Of a stretch of 47,709 bases of DNA, positions 9,160-17,285 are shown one piece after another; position 1 is the first letter of the stretch, and every line of letters starts with the position of its first letter. A program made the translations under genes and the position numbers. Location of the stretch: positions 1 through 47,709 of the forward strand of contig JAIUPL010000013.1 of assembly GCA_020160935.1 (NCBI GenBank), written 5' to 3'. The notes under the pieces were generated by a model, which saw only the letters and a program-made list of their open reading frames with translations, did no database searches and was not told where the DNA came from. This stretch comes from Bacteroidota bacterium (GTDB lineage: Bacteria > Bacteroidota > Bacteroidia > Chitinophagales > Saprospiraceae).

Positions 9160-12100
9160 TTATTCTACCAGAACGAATCCTGCCCACAAATACGGGTCCT
9201 TATATTTTGCCTGCATTTCCAGTTGCGTGGTTCGGAATGCATCGGGTATCGGCATGGCATCCGTGAGCCAGTGGCGGTAGAAGGTATTCATGAAGTCGAC
9301 AGCCTTCTGATCGTCCACAGGCCAGAGCGACATGACCAGATATTTTGCGCCGGCGATTTTAAAGGCACGTTGCAGACCGAAGACGCCTTCGTTGCCTTTA
9401 ATATCGCCCAGTCCGGTTTCACAGGCCGATAGCACCACCAGTTCGGTGCCGGAAAGGTTCATCTGACTGATTTCGTACGCCGTAAGTATGCCGTCTTCCA
9501 TATCTGGATGAACCGATTTGCCTGTTTTCCAGGCATAATTGCCGCCTGCCAGCACCAGTCCTGAGCGGATCATGGGATGTTCGCTTATTTTGAATACAGG
9601 TTCCTGATCGGAAAGTATCGTGCGGCTATCTGCCTTTATTTTGGGATCTTCAAAGAAAAACCCGTGGGTGGCCAGGTGCAGGATACGCGGGGAGGAAGCG
9701 TTTTTTCCTATGTTTTTAAATGCCTCTTCCGAAGCGGCATATCCTTTCAGGGTTGTGGTTTGAAAGCCATTTTTTTGTAGTAGCGGATCTAATTCATTCA
9801 CTTCTTTATCGGTTCCTGACAGGTAAGACCAGGCGCCGCCCCGTAGCGTGGAGTCGGAATAGGAGAAGAGGGTGAGGCCCCGGGTAGAATCTGTCGAAAC
9901 GCTTCTGTTAGCCTGTGCAAATGCCGTTGTATCCATATCGTACCGGATTCCGCCGAACAATACTGCGTCTTTCTTGCTCGTAGCAAAGCGAAGGGGCACT
10001 GCTACCTGCCGCGTGCTACCCAATTGCACCAGGTTGTACTTGTCTCCAAGCGTAGGCAAACTGATGCCATCCTCTTTGCGTACACCGGAAGAAGGAATAG
10101 CGCTCAGATTGATCCGGTGCAGCAAGCCGGAAGGAGAAAAATAGATCGTATTCACTCCCTCCAGTTCCTTTTCAAGCGGTTGCCAAAGTAAACGATACAA
10201 GGCAGGTGTATTCTCCGAAGGAGCTATTTCGTACAAGGATTTCGCATAGCCTTTTCTGGCAAGGCTTCGTTTTTGTATCAGCGCATTCAGTTGTCTTTCT
10301 TCAAACAAGGGGATAAATACGGGTTGCCTCGCGCCCGGCAACTGCACGAATGCGGCGTACATAATGCTGTCCTGCGGATCCGGGTTGTGGAATTGGTAGT
10401 GTACGAACTCGATAGCCGCTTCTCCGGGTTGAAGGGCGGCCTGCACGTCCTGCCAGTGTACCTGCTTCAAGGCTTCTCCGAAACCTGCCACGGTTCGCAC
10501 GAGTTCTTTTTCCAGGGTGTTGGATTTTTCTTCAAGATCGGCTACCCGGATGCTGTCGCGATCTGCAATGGATTTGGAATATTCGGCGGCCAGCCGGCGA
10601 CCGTAGGATTTCAGGAGGTTGTATTTTTCAGTGGTGAGAGAATCGGTGGTGGCTAAGCGTTTGATTTGGTTGGAGGAGTTGAGGAGGAAGCCTTTGAAGA
10701 AAAGGGTATTGTCGAGGGCAGTTTGGATGGATTGGGTGTTATAAGTGGTTTGGGAAAATGAAAGAGCTCTGGCTTGATTAACTGAAAAAGTTTTTAGATA
10801 ATCATTTAATTCCTGTTGTGATAGATGAAAAATAGATCTCATTAGTATCTCTTGGTTCAAAGTAGAACTTTCAACCACAAAGGAAGACGTTTTACCAAGA
10901 TCATTCAACTTCCAATACAAACAGGCCAAATTGTTTGAGACTGTGGCGTAAAAAGGATTTATTACTCCAATACTTTTTTCAACTATTCTCTTAGCATCTA
11001 AGTAACAAGACTTAGATGCTTCATATTTACCAATCTCACGATAGAGATTTCCTAAGTTATTCAAAATCATTGCATAGTCTCCATTTTCATGATTTGGTAA
11101 TTTCTCAAGTATTTGTTTAGATTCAAGACATAGACTTTCTGCTTTTATGTAATCGATAGTACATGTCAAGTATAAACTTGCTAAATTAAACAAACTAATA
11201 GCATAGTTTGTATTGTCCTTTCCAAATATTTTGTAATATATTTCTCTGGATTCGGCATATAGTTTTTCGGATTTGTCACATAAACACATTTCTTTATATA
11301 AATTTGCGAGATTGTTAATATTTTTAGCATAGTCTATATTCTCTTTTCCCAGATATGTATCTATAATTCCTATCGATTCAAGTAAAAGTGTTTCTGACTT
11401 CTTGTAATTTCCTAATTTCCAATATAATACAGATAAATTATTCAAAATTGCTGCAAAATAGGGATGTGATTTACCAAAGGACTGATCTATTATTATTAAA
11501 GATTCAAGATAAATTGATTCCGCCTTTTGATATTGTCCAGTATCATTATATATGTTTCCCAACAAAACCATTCCAGAAAAATAGTCAAGATCTTGCTTCC
11601 CAATTACTTTTTCAACTATGGACATAGATTCAATACAAAAGCGTTCCGCTTTTTCATAGAATCCCATTTCCCAGTATAAATGCGCTAAAAGATTGAGACT
11701 CTGCCCATAACTAGGACTATTTTTTCCTAATGTTTTTTCACTTAAATTTAACGCTTCAATACCCAAGGATTCCGACTTTTCGTAATCCTCCATCGCATTG
11801 TAAACTCTGGATAACGTATTCAAGGTTTTAATGTAATTAGGATGATTTTTGCCTATCGTTTTTTCTCTTAATGCCAATACCTCTAAGTATAGAGATTCAG
11901 ATTTTTTATATAAAGATGTCTGATAATAAACATTGGCAAGGTTATTTAAGGTGCTTATATATAGTGCATGTTCTTCACCTAGATTTATTTTATATAAAGT
12001 TAAGCATTCAAGATAATATAATTCTGATTCCTTATATTTAGCCATGTCAAAATATAATAATCCTAAAGAAAATAATACATTTGCATACTCAACGTGCCCT

Positions 12101-12423
12101 TTTCCTAAAACTTTTTCTCTTATAGATTTTGACTCAAGGCATGATTTTTCTGATTCAGAATAATCTCTTTTAAAATACAATATTCTCCCTCTACCAAGGC
12201 AACAACTCCCATACGCCTTCGACTCTCTCCCCACTCCCTCTATCGCAATTTTCTCCGCGATCTCGTTTATCTCCAATGCCTTTTCAAACTCCTGTTTCCT
12301 TGTAAGATCCCGCGAAATCTGTAACAAACTATCCACTTGTTTCTCTACACCAACCGTATCTACCGCTTGCGCAAAAAGCCAAACAGGCACAAAAAAAACA
12401 ACGAGTAAAAAAAGTTTTTTCAT
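9160..12423 (-). CDS. Exported TPR-CHAT caspase-like protein (module 1)
   Basis: 1087 residues from the ATG at 12423, chosen because it opens a clear signal peptide (MKKLFLLVVFFVPVWLFAQ); a longer open frame exists upstream. About eleven 42-residue kinesin-light-chain-type TPRs (YxxxLNNLAxLYxxxGxYxKAExLYLE) fill residues ~60-540. The C-terminal third is a CHAT domain, a clan CD (caspase-like) protease fold: the catalytic His is His920 in LHLATHGFF and the catalytic Cys is Cys1001 in LSACETGLG, followed by GVFGLQRAFKIAGA and SLWPVDD. It should act in the periplasm. It lies 149 bases downstream of an anti-sigma/sigma pair. The TPR region is strikingly AT-rich compared with both gene ends, which suggests recombination or a different origin for this part. 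Confidence 0.93.
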   Translation of the reverse strand: MKKLFLLVVFFVPVWLFAQAVDTVGVEKQVDSLLQISRDLTRKQEFEKALEINEIAEKIAIEGVGRESKAYGSCCLGRGRILYFKRDYSESEKSCLESKSIREKVLGKGHVEYANVLFSLGLLYFDMAKYKESELYYLECLTLYKINLGEEHALYISTLNNLANVYYQTSLYKKSESLYLEVLALREKTIGKNHPNYIKTLNTLSRVYNAMEDYEKSESLGIEALNLSEKTLGKNSPSYGQSLNLLAHLYWEMGFYEKAERFCIESMSIVEKVIGKQDLDYFSGMVLLGNIYNDTGQYQKAESIYLESLIIIDQSFGKSHPYFAAILNNLSVLYWKLGNYKKSETLLLESIGIIDTYLGKENIDYAKNINNLANLYKEMCLCDKSEKLYAESREIYYKIFGKDNTNYAISLFNLASLYLTCTIDYIKAESLCLESKQILEKLPNHENGDYAMILNNLGNLYREIGKYEASKSCYLDAKRIVEKSIGVINPFYATVSNNLACLYWKLNDLGKTSSFVVESSTLNQEILMRSIFHLSQQELNDYLKTFSVNQARALSFSQTTYNTQSIQTALDNTLFFKGFLLNSSNQIKRLATTDSLTTEKYNLLKSYGRRLAAEYSKSIADRDSIRVADLEEKSNTLEKELVRTVAGFGEALKQVHWQDVQAALQPGEAAIEFVHYQFHNPDPQDSIMYAAFVQLPGARQPVFIPLFEERQLNALIQKRSLARKGYAKSLYEIAPSENTPALYRLLWQPLEKELEGVNTIYFSPSGLLHRINLSAIPSSGVRKEDGISLPTLGDKYNLVQLGSTRQVAVPLRFATSKKDAVLFGGIRYDMDTTAFAQANRSVSTDSTRGLTLFSYSDSTLRGGAWSYLSGTDKEVNELDPLLQKNGFQTTTLKGYAASEEAFKNIGKNASSPRILHLATHGFFFEDPKIKADSRTILSDQEPVFKISEHPMIRSGLVLAGGNYAWKTGKSVHPDMEDGILTAYEISQMNLSGTELVVLSACETGLGDIKGNEGVFGLQRAFKIAGAKYLVMSLWPVDDQKAVDFMNTFYRHWLTDAMPIPDAFRTTQLEMQAKYKDPYLWAGFVLVE

Positions 12424-12572
12424 AAAAAAGGGTTTATGAACAGGTAAACAAATAACGCCTTCAAAGCGGCAAGGAACGTCCACTTTGACAGCATGGGTTG
12501 AATAAAAAGTTTATAAACGGGCTATGTCAGACTGACATGCGCCCACAAGTGTCGGATTTAGACGATATAGTC

Positions 12573-13550
12573 TTACAATACACCATCCGCTCTCAGTCTG
12601 GCTTCTAATTTTTTGGCCTCCCCATAGAATTCATGGCCGGGTTTACTCGTGATCTCCTTCAACAGCATACCTGCCTTAACGCCATGCTTTTGCATGTCGG
12701 CAGTGTAACATAAAAGCAGGTACCAATCTATCCTCGAGGCCTCATATTGTTCCTCTTCCTTGAGTTTCAGCAGCTCGGGTATGGCTGCTTCATACTTGCC
12801 CACATAAAAAAACACGTATGGGATTATATAAATCAGTTCTTCCCGTCTGGGGTCATCTTTGGGTATGGTGAGGATTAAGGCGTCCGCCTGTTTGAAATTC
12901 TGTGCGTTGTAGGCTTTTTTAATGTTGGTAATAAGAACATCATCGTCCCCCCTTGTATTATACTCTTTAAATGCCGGTACAAACAGTGCGGCGTATTGCC
13001 GGTTAGGTCTGTTGCCTTTGTTTTGCAGGACACGTATCTGCCGGTCTTTTTGTTCCAGTTCTTCCTGTAATAGCAGTAGGCGTACCTGAAGCAAGGAGTC
13101 CTCCGCTATCTTTGGCGCCGACATCAGGGAGTCGCGCTGGTCTTTCATCCGTTGAAACTCGGCAGTGAGTGCGATCAGCGAATCCTGGCTGTCAGTTTTT
13201 ACAGGACCTGTTTCTTTGTCCGGCCTCTGTTTTACAAGCAGCAATACCGCAACTGCCAGCAATGCCAGCAATCCGGTACTGATCCACTTCCACACATTAA
13301 ATGCCCTCGGCGTCGGAGCATTTCCCGGCGATTCCGTTGTATGGATTTCAGCCTCCCAGGTGTCGAATTTTTCTTTCAGGTCGAACGTCGCCAGGCGTTC
13401 GAGCCCGAGCAGGGCCAGGCGCTGCTTTTCCACCTGCGTTTTCAGCGCCGCATCATTTTCTATCTCCGCTTCGAAAGCCGTCGCCTCGTCAGGCGATAAT
13501 TCCAGGAGGAGGAATTGTTCTATTTTATCGTGCAGTTGTTCCTCACTCAT
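12573..13550 (-). CDS. Single-pass membrane anti-sigma-like protein with TPR-like periplasmic domain
   Basis: 325 residues. The N-terminal ~75 residues are acidic and helical (EEQLHDKIEQFLLLELSPDE) as in cytoplasmic anti-sigma domains, but no zinc-binding HxxxCxxC motif is visible. One membrane helix lies at about 88-106 (WISTGLLALLAVAVLLLV), followed by a coiled coil (~122-178) and a C-terminal TPR-like domain (AYNAQNFKQADALIL, FFYVGKYEAAIPELLKL). Its start overlaps the end of the sigma gene by 8 bases (ATGAGTGA), implying translational coupling. Function as an anti-sigma factor is inferred from topology and context. The gene in module 2 at 42324-43253 has the same design. Confidence 0.7.
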   Translation of the reverse strand: MSEEQLHDKIEQFLLLELSPDEATAFEAEIENDAALKTQVEKQRLALLGLERLATFDLKEKFDTWEAEIHTTESPGNAPTPRAFNVWKWISTGLLALLAVAVLLLVKQRPDKETGPVKTDSQDSLIALTAEFQRMKDQRDSLMSAPKIAEDSLLQVRLLLLQEELEQKDRQIRVLQNKGNRPNRQYAALFVPAFKEYNTRGDDDVLITNIKKAYNAQNFKQADALILTIPKDDPRREELIYIIPYVFFYVGKYEAAIPELLKLKEEEQYEASRIDWYLLLCYTADMQKHGVKAGMLLKEITSKPGHEFYGEAKKLEARLRADGVL

Positions 13551-14145
13551 AAAGCAGATACTTTAATTTTTTCTCTAAAACAGGGTGTTGAGCAAGATAA
13601 TTCTCGTATTTAGTCTGGCATTTATACTTTTCCTTTTTTGCCGTAACTTCATTTTCAAAGAGCATGGCGGCCGCTATTTCCTTCATGCTGTACTTATTCA
13701 TGAACAGGGTCAGTATTTTTTTACACCGATCTCCTATTTGCGATAGCGTTCGGTCCAACAGCATCGCCAGTTCGGTTTGTATCATCCGGTCGACTACGTT
13801 CTCGGCAAATGCAGTTACGTGCTCATCCTCGAATGAGAGCAGGTCTTTTTTGGACGAATTCATTTTTCTTACTTTCAACCACCTCAATAAAACACAGGTA
13901 GAGAAGTAAGTGCGCAACTGTGCTCTACCCGGCACAAAATCCGGTTTTATAATCCTTATCTCAAAAGGTCTGGCCACGTCGGCTATTGCCTCTAATGCTT
14001 CCAGTTCCGTGCCGCCTTTATTACAGATAAACCCGACCAGATAGTTTCTCCAGGTCTTGTACATGTATTCCCAGGCGAATTCTCTTTCGCGGCCTCCTTT
14101 CTGCAATGCTTGTATGATCTCTATGTCGGTGTATTCTTTCTTCAT
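13543..14145 (-). CDS. ECF-like sigma-70 family RNA polymerase sigma factor (module 1)
   Basis: 200 residues from the ATG at 14145 (MKKEYTDIEIIQALQKGG); the frame is open further upstream but that part is AT-rich leader. Region 2-like sequence is FAWEYMYKTWRNYLVGFI ... FEIRIIKPDFVPGRAQLRTYFSTCVLLRWLKV, and region 4-like sequence is LDRTLSQIGDRCKKILTLFMNKYSMKEIAAAM followed by a basic recognition helix (KKEKYKCQTKYENYL). Such divergent sigma factors are common in Bacteroidota next to anti-sigma genes. It is translationally coupled to the downstream membrane protein and probably directs transcription of the module, but no target promoter could be read from one window. Confidence 0.82.
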   Translation of the reverse strand: MKKEYTDIEIIQALQKGGREREFAWEYMYKTWRNYLVGFICNKGGTELEALEAIADVARPFEIRIIKPDFVPGRAQLRTYFSTCVLLRWLKVRKMNSSKKDLLSFEDEHVTAFAENVVDRMIQTELAMLLDRTLSQIGDRCKKILTLFMNKYSMKEIAAAMLFENEVTAKKEKYKCQTKYENYLAQHPVLEKKLKYLLYE

Positions 14146-14246
14146 ACTTAAAGGAGTGATCAAAAAAAAGGTACCCTGATTCGTCTGACTATTTGAAAAA
14201 ATTATCGGGTAAAAATAAAAAACTTCATGTTTTTGAAAATGATAAA

Positions 14247-14831
14247 TCATTCCCCCTCCTCCAACGCCTTCTCAATATTCCGATCCGGCACCAGCCACAA
14301 AACAGCCACCACCAGAAACAGCAGGCCCGATATTGCCGTATTAAAAAAAGCGAATACAATGGAAAGCAGGTACAGCACTAAAGAAAGCATGCCTTTCTTC
14401 TCCTGCACATGGAACAATTGCTCGCGGCGGGCATCGGGTTCATGGCCGGACTGAATGACTTTTTGCAAAATATAGTACGACAGCCCACAAATCATCAGCA
14501 TACAGGCATACAGAATGACGGTATTTTTGGCAAAGTGCGCTTCACCCATCCAGCCGGTAGCAAAAGGGATCAGCGACAACCAGAACAAGAGGTTGGAATT
14601 GGCCCAAATGATGCCCGACGACACCCGTTTGACCGTATGCAGCAGGTGGTGGTGATTGCCCCAGTAAATGCCCACGAAGATAAAACTCAGCAGGTAACTC
14701 AGGAATTTGGGCCATAAAGCGCTCAATTCTGCCCATTCCTCTCCTTTGGGCACTTTGATTTCCAGCACCATAATGGTGATAATAATGGCCAGAACACCAT
14801 CGCTGAAGGCTTCGAGTCGGTTTTTCCCCAT
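14247..14831 (-). CDS. TMEM175 family (DUF1211) potassium channel-like protein
   Basis: 194 residues with about six membrane helices. The family signature R-x3-FSDGV near the N terminus is present (RLEAFSDGVLAIIITIMVLE), followed by GIYWGNHHHLLH and WANSNLLFWLSLIPF. Prokaryotic TMEM175 proteins form tetrameric K+ channels in the inner membrane; a six-helix unit is the usual bacterial size. It stands alone, 100 bases from the sigma gene, and is followed on the same strand by a sugar porter across a repeat. There is no sign of a partner gene. Confidence 0.93.
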   Translation of the reverse strand: MGKNRLEAFSDGVLAIIITIMVLEIKVPKGEEWAELSALWPKFLSYLLSFIFVGIYWGNHHHLLHTVKRVSSGIIWANSNLLFWLSLIPFATGWMGEAHFAKNTVILYACMLMICGLSYYILQKVIQSGHEPDARREQLFHVQEKKGMLSLVLYLLSIVFAFFNTAISGLLFLVVAVLWLVPDRNIEKALEEGE

Positions 14832-14880
14832 TTTAGTTATCTGTTATTTGTTATCGGGGTGGGAAAGAGGCATTTTCAAA

Positions 14881-15018
14881 ATCCGTGTTGCAAATCCGTG
14901 CAATCTGCGTTCCCATCCGCGTAATCCGTGTTGCAAATCCGTGTAATCCGCGTTCCCATCCGCGTAATCCGTGTTGCAAATCCGTGTAATCCGCGTTATC
15001 ATCTGTGTGATCCGTGTT
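14881..15018. repeat. Tandem repeat of ~43 bp built from ATCCGTGT/ATCCGCGT units
   Basis: The segment repeats ATCCGTGTAATCCGCGTT-like blocks; a unit of about 43 bases occurs at least twice nearly unchanged and is itself made of 9-base sub-units. It begins about 50 bases upstream of the TMEM175 start and runs over the 3' end of the sugar porter, so that the porter's last residues (HGSHR) and TGA stop come from repeat sequence. Confidence 0.8.
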
Positions 15019-16345
15019 TCAGTTGCTTCTCCAGATCCTCCAGCGACACCCCCTTCGTTTCCGGCATCATTTTCCATACAAACAGCAACTGAAATACCAT
15101 CATCACCGCAAAAAAGGTGAAGATGGGGCCGCCGCCGAAACGCCCGGCAAACCAGGGGAAAATATTGGCAATAAGCGCCGCAAACACCCAGTGCGTAGCG
15201 CTACCCAGGGCATTGCCGTAGGAGCGAACAGCGTTGGGAAAAATTTCCGAAATGAACACCCAGATCACCGCGCCCTGCCCGATGGCATGTGCCGCAATGA
15301 AAACAAACAGCAGGATCGGCACCAGCAGGCTGTTGCTGGCCGCTCCGGAAAAAAACGCGTAGGCCACCAGCGACAGCGAAAAGATATATCCCCATGAGCC
15401 GATATACATCAAAAAACGCCGTCCCATGCGGTCGATAAGGGCCACGCCAAGCAGCGTAAACACCAGGTTCACCAGCCCGATACCGGTAGACGACAACAAG
15501 GCAGCGCTTTTGCCCATGCCCGTTTCGGCAAAAATGCGCGGCGCGTAGTAAATAACCGCATTGATGCCCGATACCTGGTTAAAAAAAGCAAACAGGAAAG
15601 CCAGCAGAATGGGTTTGCGGTATTTTCCGGAGAAAAACGAGGATGTCTGCGTCGAATCGCCAGTTGGTTGCATGCCTGCCCGAATGGCGTCGATCTGGCT
15701 TTGGGCGGTAGAAGGGTCGATACTTCGCAGGATGGACAATGCGCCTGCCTCATCGCCTTTTTTGACCAGCAGCCAGCGCGGACTCTCCGGAATGACCAGC
15801 ACGGCCAGCGAAAACAGCAGAGACGGCACCGTCACCCAGCCCAGCATCCAGCGCCAGGCATCGTCGCCACCGATGTCGCGCAACAGGTAGTTGGCGACGT
15901 AGGCAATCAGGATACCCAACACAATGTTGAACTGAAACAGGGCCACCAGGCGTCCACGCGACTGCGGCGGCGCAATTTCACTGATATACAACGGCGCTGT
16001 GACCGATGAGGAGCCGATAGCCAGTCCGCCCAGAAAACGGAAAATCATAAATACACCTACGCCAGGCGCCATGGCCGACCCCACAGAGGATACCAGAAAG
16101 AGGATACCAATAATAAACAGGGTGCGTTTGCGGCCCAGTACATCCGAGGGTATGCCACCCAGGATGGCGCCTACTACCGTACCCCAGAGTGCCATGGCTA
16201 CCGCTAGTCCGTGGGTGAAATTATCAAGGTTCCAAAGGCGCTGGATGGCTTGCTCGGCGCCGGAAATCACGGCCGTATCGAGTCCGAATAAAAAACCCGC
16301 CAGGGCAACCGAAATGGACCAGCGAAAAAGCAAAGAGGAATTCAT
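14999..16345 (-). CDS. MFS sugar porter (sugar:H+ symporter family)
   Basis: 448 residues from the ATG at 16345 (MNSSLLFRWSISVALAGFLFGLD); open frame extends further upstream but without coding character. Diagnostic sugar-porter motifs are all present: GRKRTLFIIG in the 2-3 loop, PESPRWLL after helix 6, QVSGINAVIYYAPRIF in helix 7, DRMGRRFLMY in the 8-9 loop and PETKGVSLEDLE after helix 12. It should import a hexose or pentose across the inner membrane; the exact sugar cannot be told. The last codons and the TGA lie inside a tandem repeat (14881-15018), so the C terminus has been altered by the repeat. Confidence 0.92.
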   Translation of the reverse strand: MNSSLLFRWSISVALAGFLFGLDTAVISGAEQAIQRLWNLDNFTHGLAVAMALWGTVVGAILGGIPSDVLGRKRTLFIIGILFLVSSVGSAMAPGVGVFMIFRFLGGLAIGSSSVTAPLYISEIAPPQSRGRLVALFQFNIVLGILIAYVANYLLRDIGGDDAWRWMLGWVTVPSLLFSLAVLVIPESPRWLLVKKGDEAGALSILRSIDPSTAQSQIDAIRAGMQPTGDSTQTSSFFSGKYRKPILLAFLFAFFNQVSGINAVIYYAPRIFAETGMGKSAALLSSTGIGLVNLVFTLLGVALIDRMGRRFLMYIGSWGYIFSLSLVAYAFFSGAASNSLLVPILLFVFIAAHAIGQGAVIWVFISEIFPNAVRSYGNALGSATHWVFAALIANIFPWFAGRFGGGPIFTFFAVMMVFQLLFVWKMMPETKGVSLEDLEKQLKHGSHR

Positions 16346-16533
16346 GTGCGAAAGGAAATTTGTGTCGGCTAAAGGTAGACGTAAATTTGATTTTGCATAC
16401 ATGAGTGGGTGTTGTAAACAATTTTGCAGGTTCTGTTGGAGCGGGAAGGCTATTTGTTGGGGCAGGATGGGAAAACGGCGGCGGCGGATTTTTCTGGCCT
16501 GGCACCATGATCGTACTGAAAATACGACTGTCC

Positions 16534-16635
16534 ACTCTACGCCTTGTGCCCTTTGTGAAACCTTTGTGAACCTTGTGGTAAAATTTTTAACCACAAAGAA
16601 CACCACGGTTTCACAAAGGACACAAAGCGTAGAGT
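16534..16635. repeat. Long inverted repeat of the ACCACAAAG/CACAAAG type
   Basis: The left arm begins ACTCTACGC (16534) and the right arm ends GCGTAGAGT (16635); in between, CACAAAG and TTTGTG blocks pair over about 45 bases around an AT loop. The same unit (AACCACAAAG...CACAAAGCGTAGAGTAC) occurs at 20943-21104 with the two copies facing the other way. It lies between the sugar porter and the small membrane protein. Confidence 0.8.
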
Positions 16636-16644
16636 ACTCCTGTT

Positions 16645-17139
16645 TTAAGAGTGCTTTCCCGCCAAAATATCCTGCACAAATGCATTGGCCGCTCTGTTCC
16701 CTGCCCGAAAGCCCGTCACAGCCAGGGTAATCATAAAAGCAGGCATAAAAATAATCAGCAGTATAGACCAGTCTAGCGCCCCTACACCTTCCCGAAACAG
16801 CAAGACAAGCGTCATAAACAGCATCAACGCAAAAGGGTAGCACCAGACCAGCAAAAAAGCCCAGACGCAGCCGCGCATTTGCAGGCGAATCTGGATGTCG
16901 TTGCCCATGTCCGTTTCCACGATGTTCGCCTTGATCATCGGTGAAAAGGAATTGCCGCCACTTCGGCGGTACACTTCCCACACTTCGAAGCCATCGGCTT
17001 CTACCACGCCATCAAATTCCTTCCGAGGCGTGTTATTTTCCGGAGAATCCAGTTTTTCCTGCACCCGGCGAAGAATTTCTGCTTTCGACAGGTCGGTTGG
17101 GAAGGAGAGACGAGTGGTGGGTATGAGTGTCCAGTTCAT
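16645..17139 (-). CDS. Two-helix membrane protein of unknown function
   Basis: 164 residues from the ATG at 17139; an upstream extension would encode only repeat sequence (STLSTSSTSS). A soluble N-terminal part (~1-100) contains FPTDLSKAEILRRVQEKL and EVWEVYRRSGGNSFSPMIKANIVE, then two membrane helices (~105-127 and ~136-156). No family was recognised. The C-terminal tail (GNRAANAFVQDILAGKHS) is cytoplasmic or periplasmic depending on topology. It lies between two intergenic inverted repeats. Confidence 0.65.
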   Translation of the reverse strand: MNWTLIPTTRLSFPTDLSKAEILRRVQEKLDSPENNTPRKEFDGVVEADGFEVWEVYRRSGGNSFSPMIKANIVETDMGNDIQIRLQMRGCVWAFLLVWCYPFALMLFMTLVLLFREGVGALDWSILLIIFMPAFMITLAVTGFRAGNRAANAFVQDILAGKHS

Positions 17140-17144
17140 GGTAA

Positions 17145-17285
17145 GGGTTGATGAGGTTGATGAGGTTGATAAAGTTGATAAGTGTTGATGAGGGTTGATA
17201 TGCATCGGCTCTATAAGGAGCAATTTTTTCGTATTTCGAGTGGCTGAATATCAACCCTCATCAACCCTCATCAACCCTCATCAAC
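17145..17285. repeat. GTTGATGAG array arranged as an inverted repeat with a shared core
   Basis: Repeats of GTTGATGAGG and GTTGATAA on the left are answered by ATCAACCCTC repeats on the right. The core is bounded by GTTGATATGCATCGGCTC and GAGTGGCTGAATATCAAC. The same bounded core, inverted, occurs at 23630-23763. The right arm supplies the TGA stop of the GMC oxidoreductase, and the left arm ends just upstream of the small membrane protein's ATG. Confidence 0.85.

Noticed and set aside
9160-12423. Is the CHAT gene part of a type III-E CRISPR (Craspase) locus?
   Set aside because: No gRAMP/Cas7-11, Cas1 or array was seen, and the protein carries a secretion signal. Only the similarity of parts (TPR-CHAT plus sigma regulator) is used as an analogy.
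14844-15077. Open frame through the ATCCGTGT repeat (TRITRICNTDYADGN...)
   Set aside because: It is low-complexity translation of a tandem repeat and overlaps the sugar porter's end and the TMEM175 leader.
16346-16981. N-terminal extension of the sugar porter
   Set aside because: The sequence contains an inverted repeat and no membrane helix; family alignment fits the ATG at 16345.
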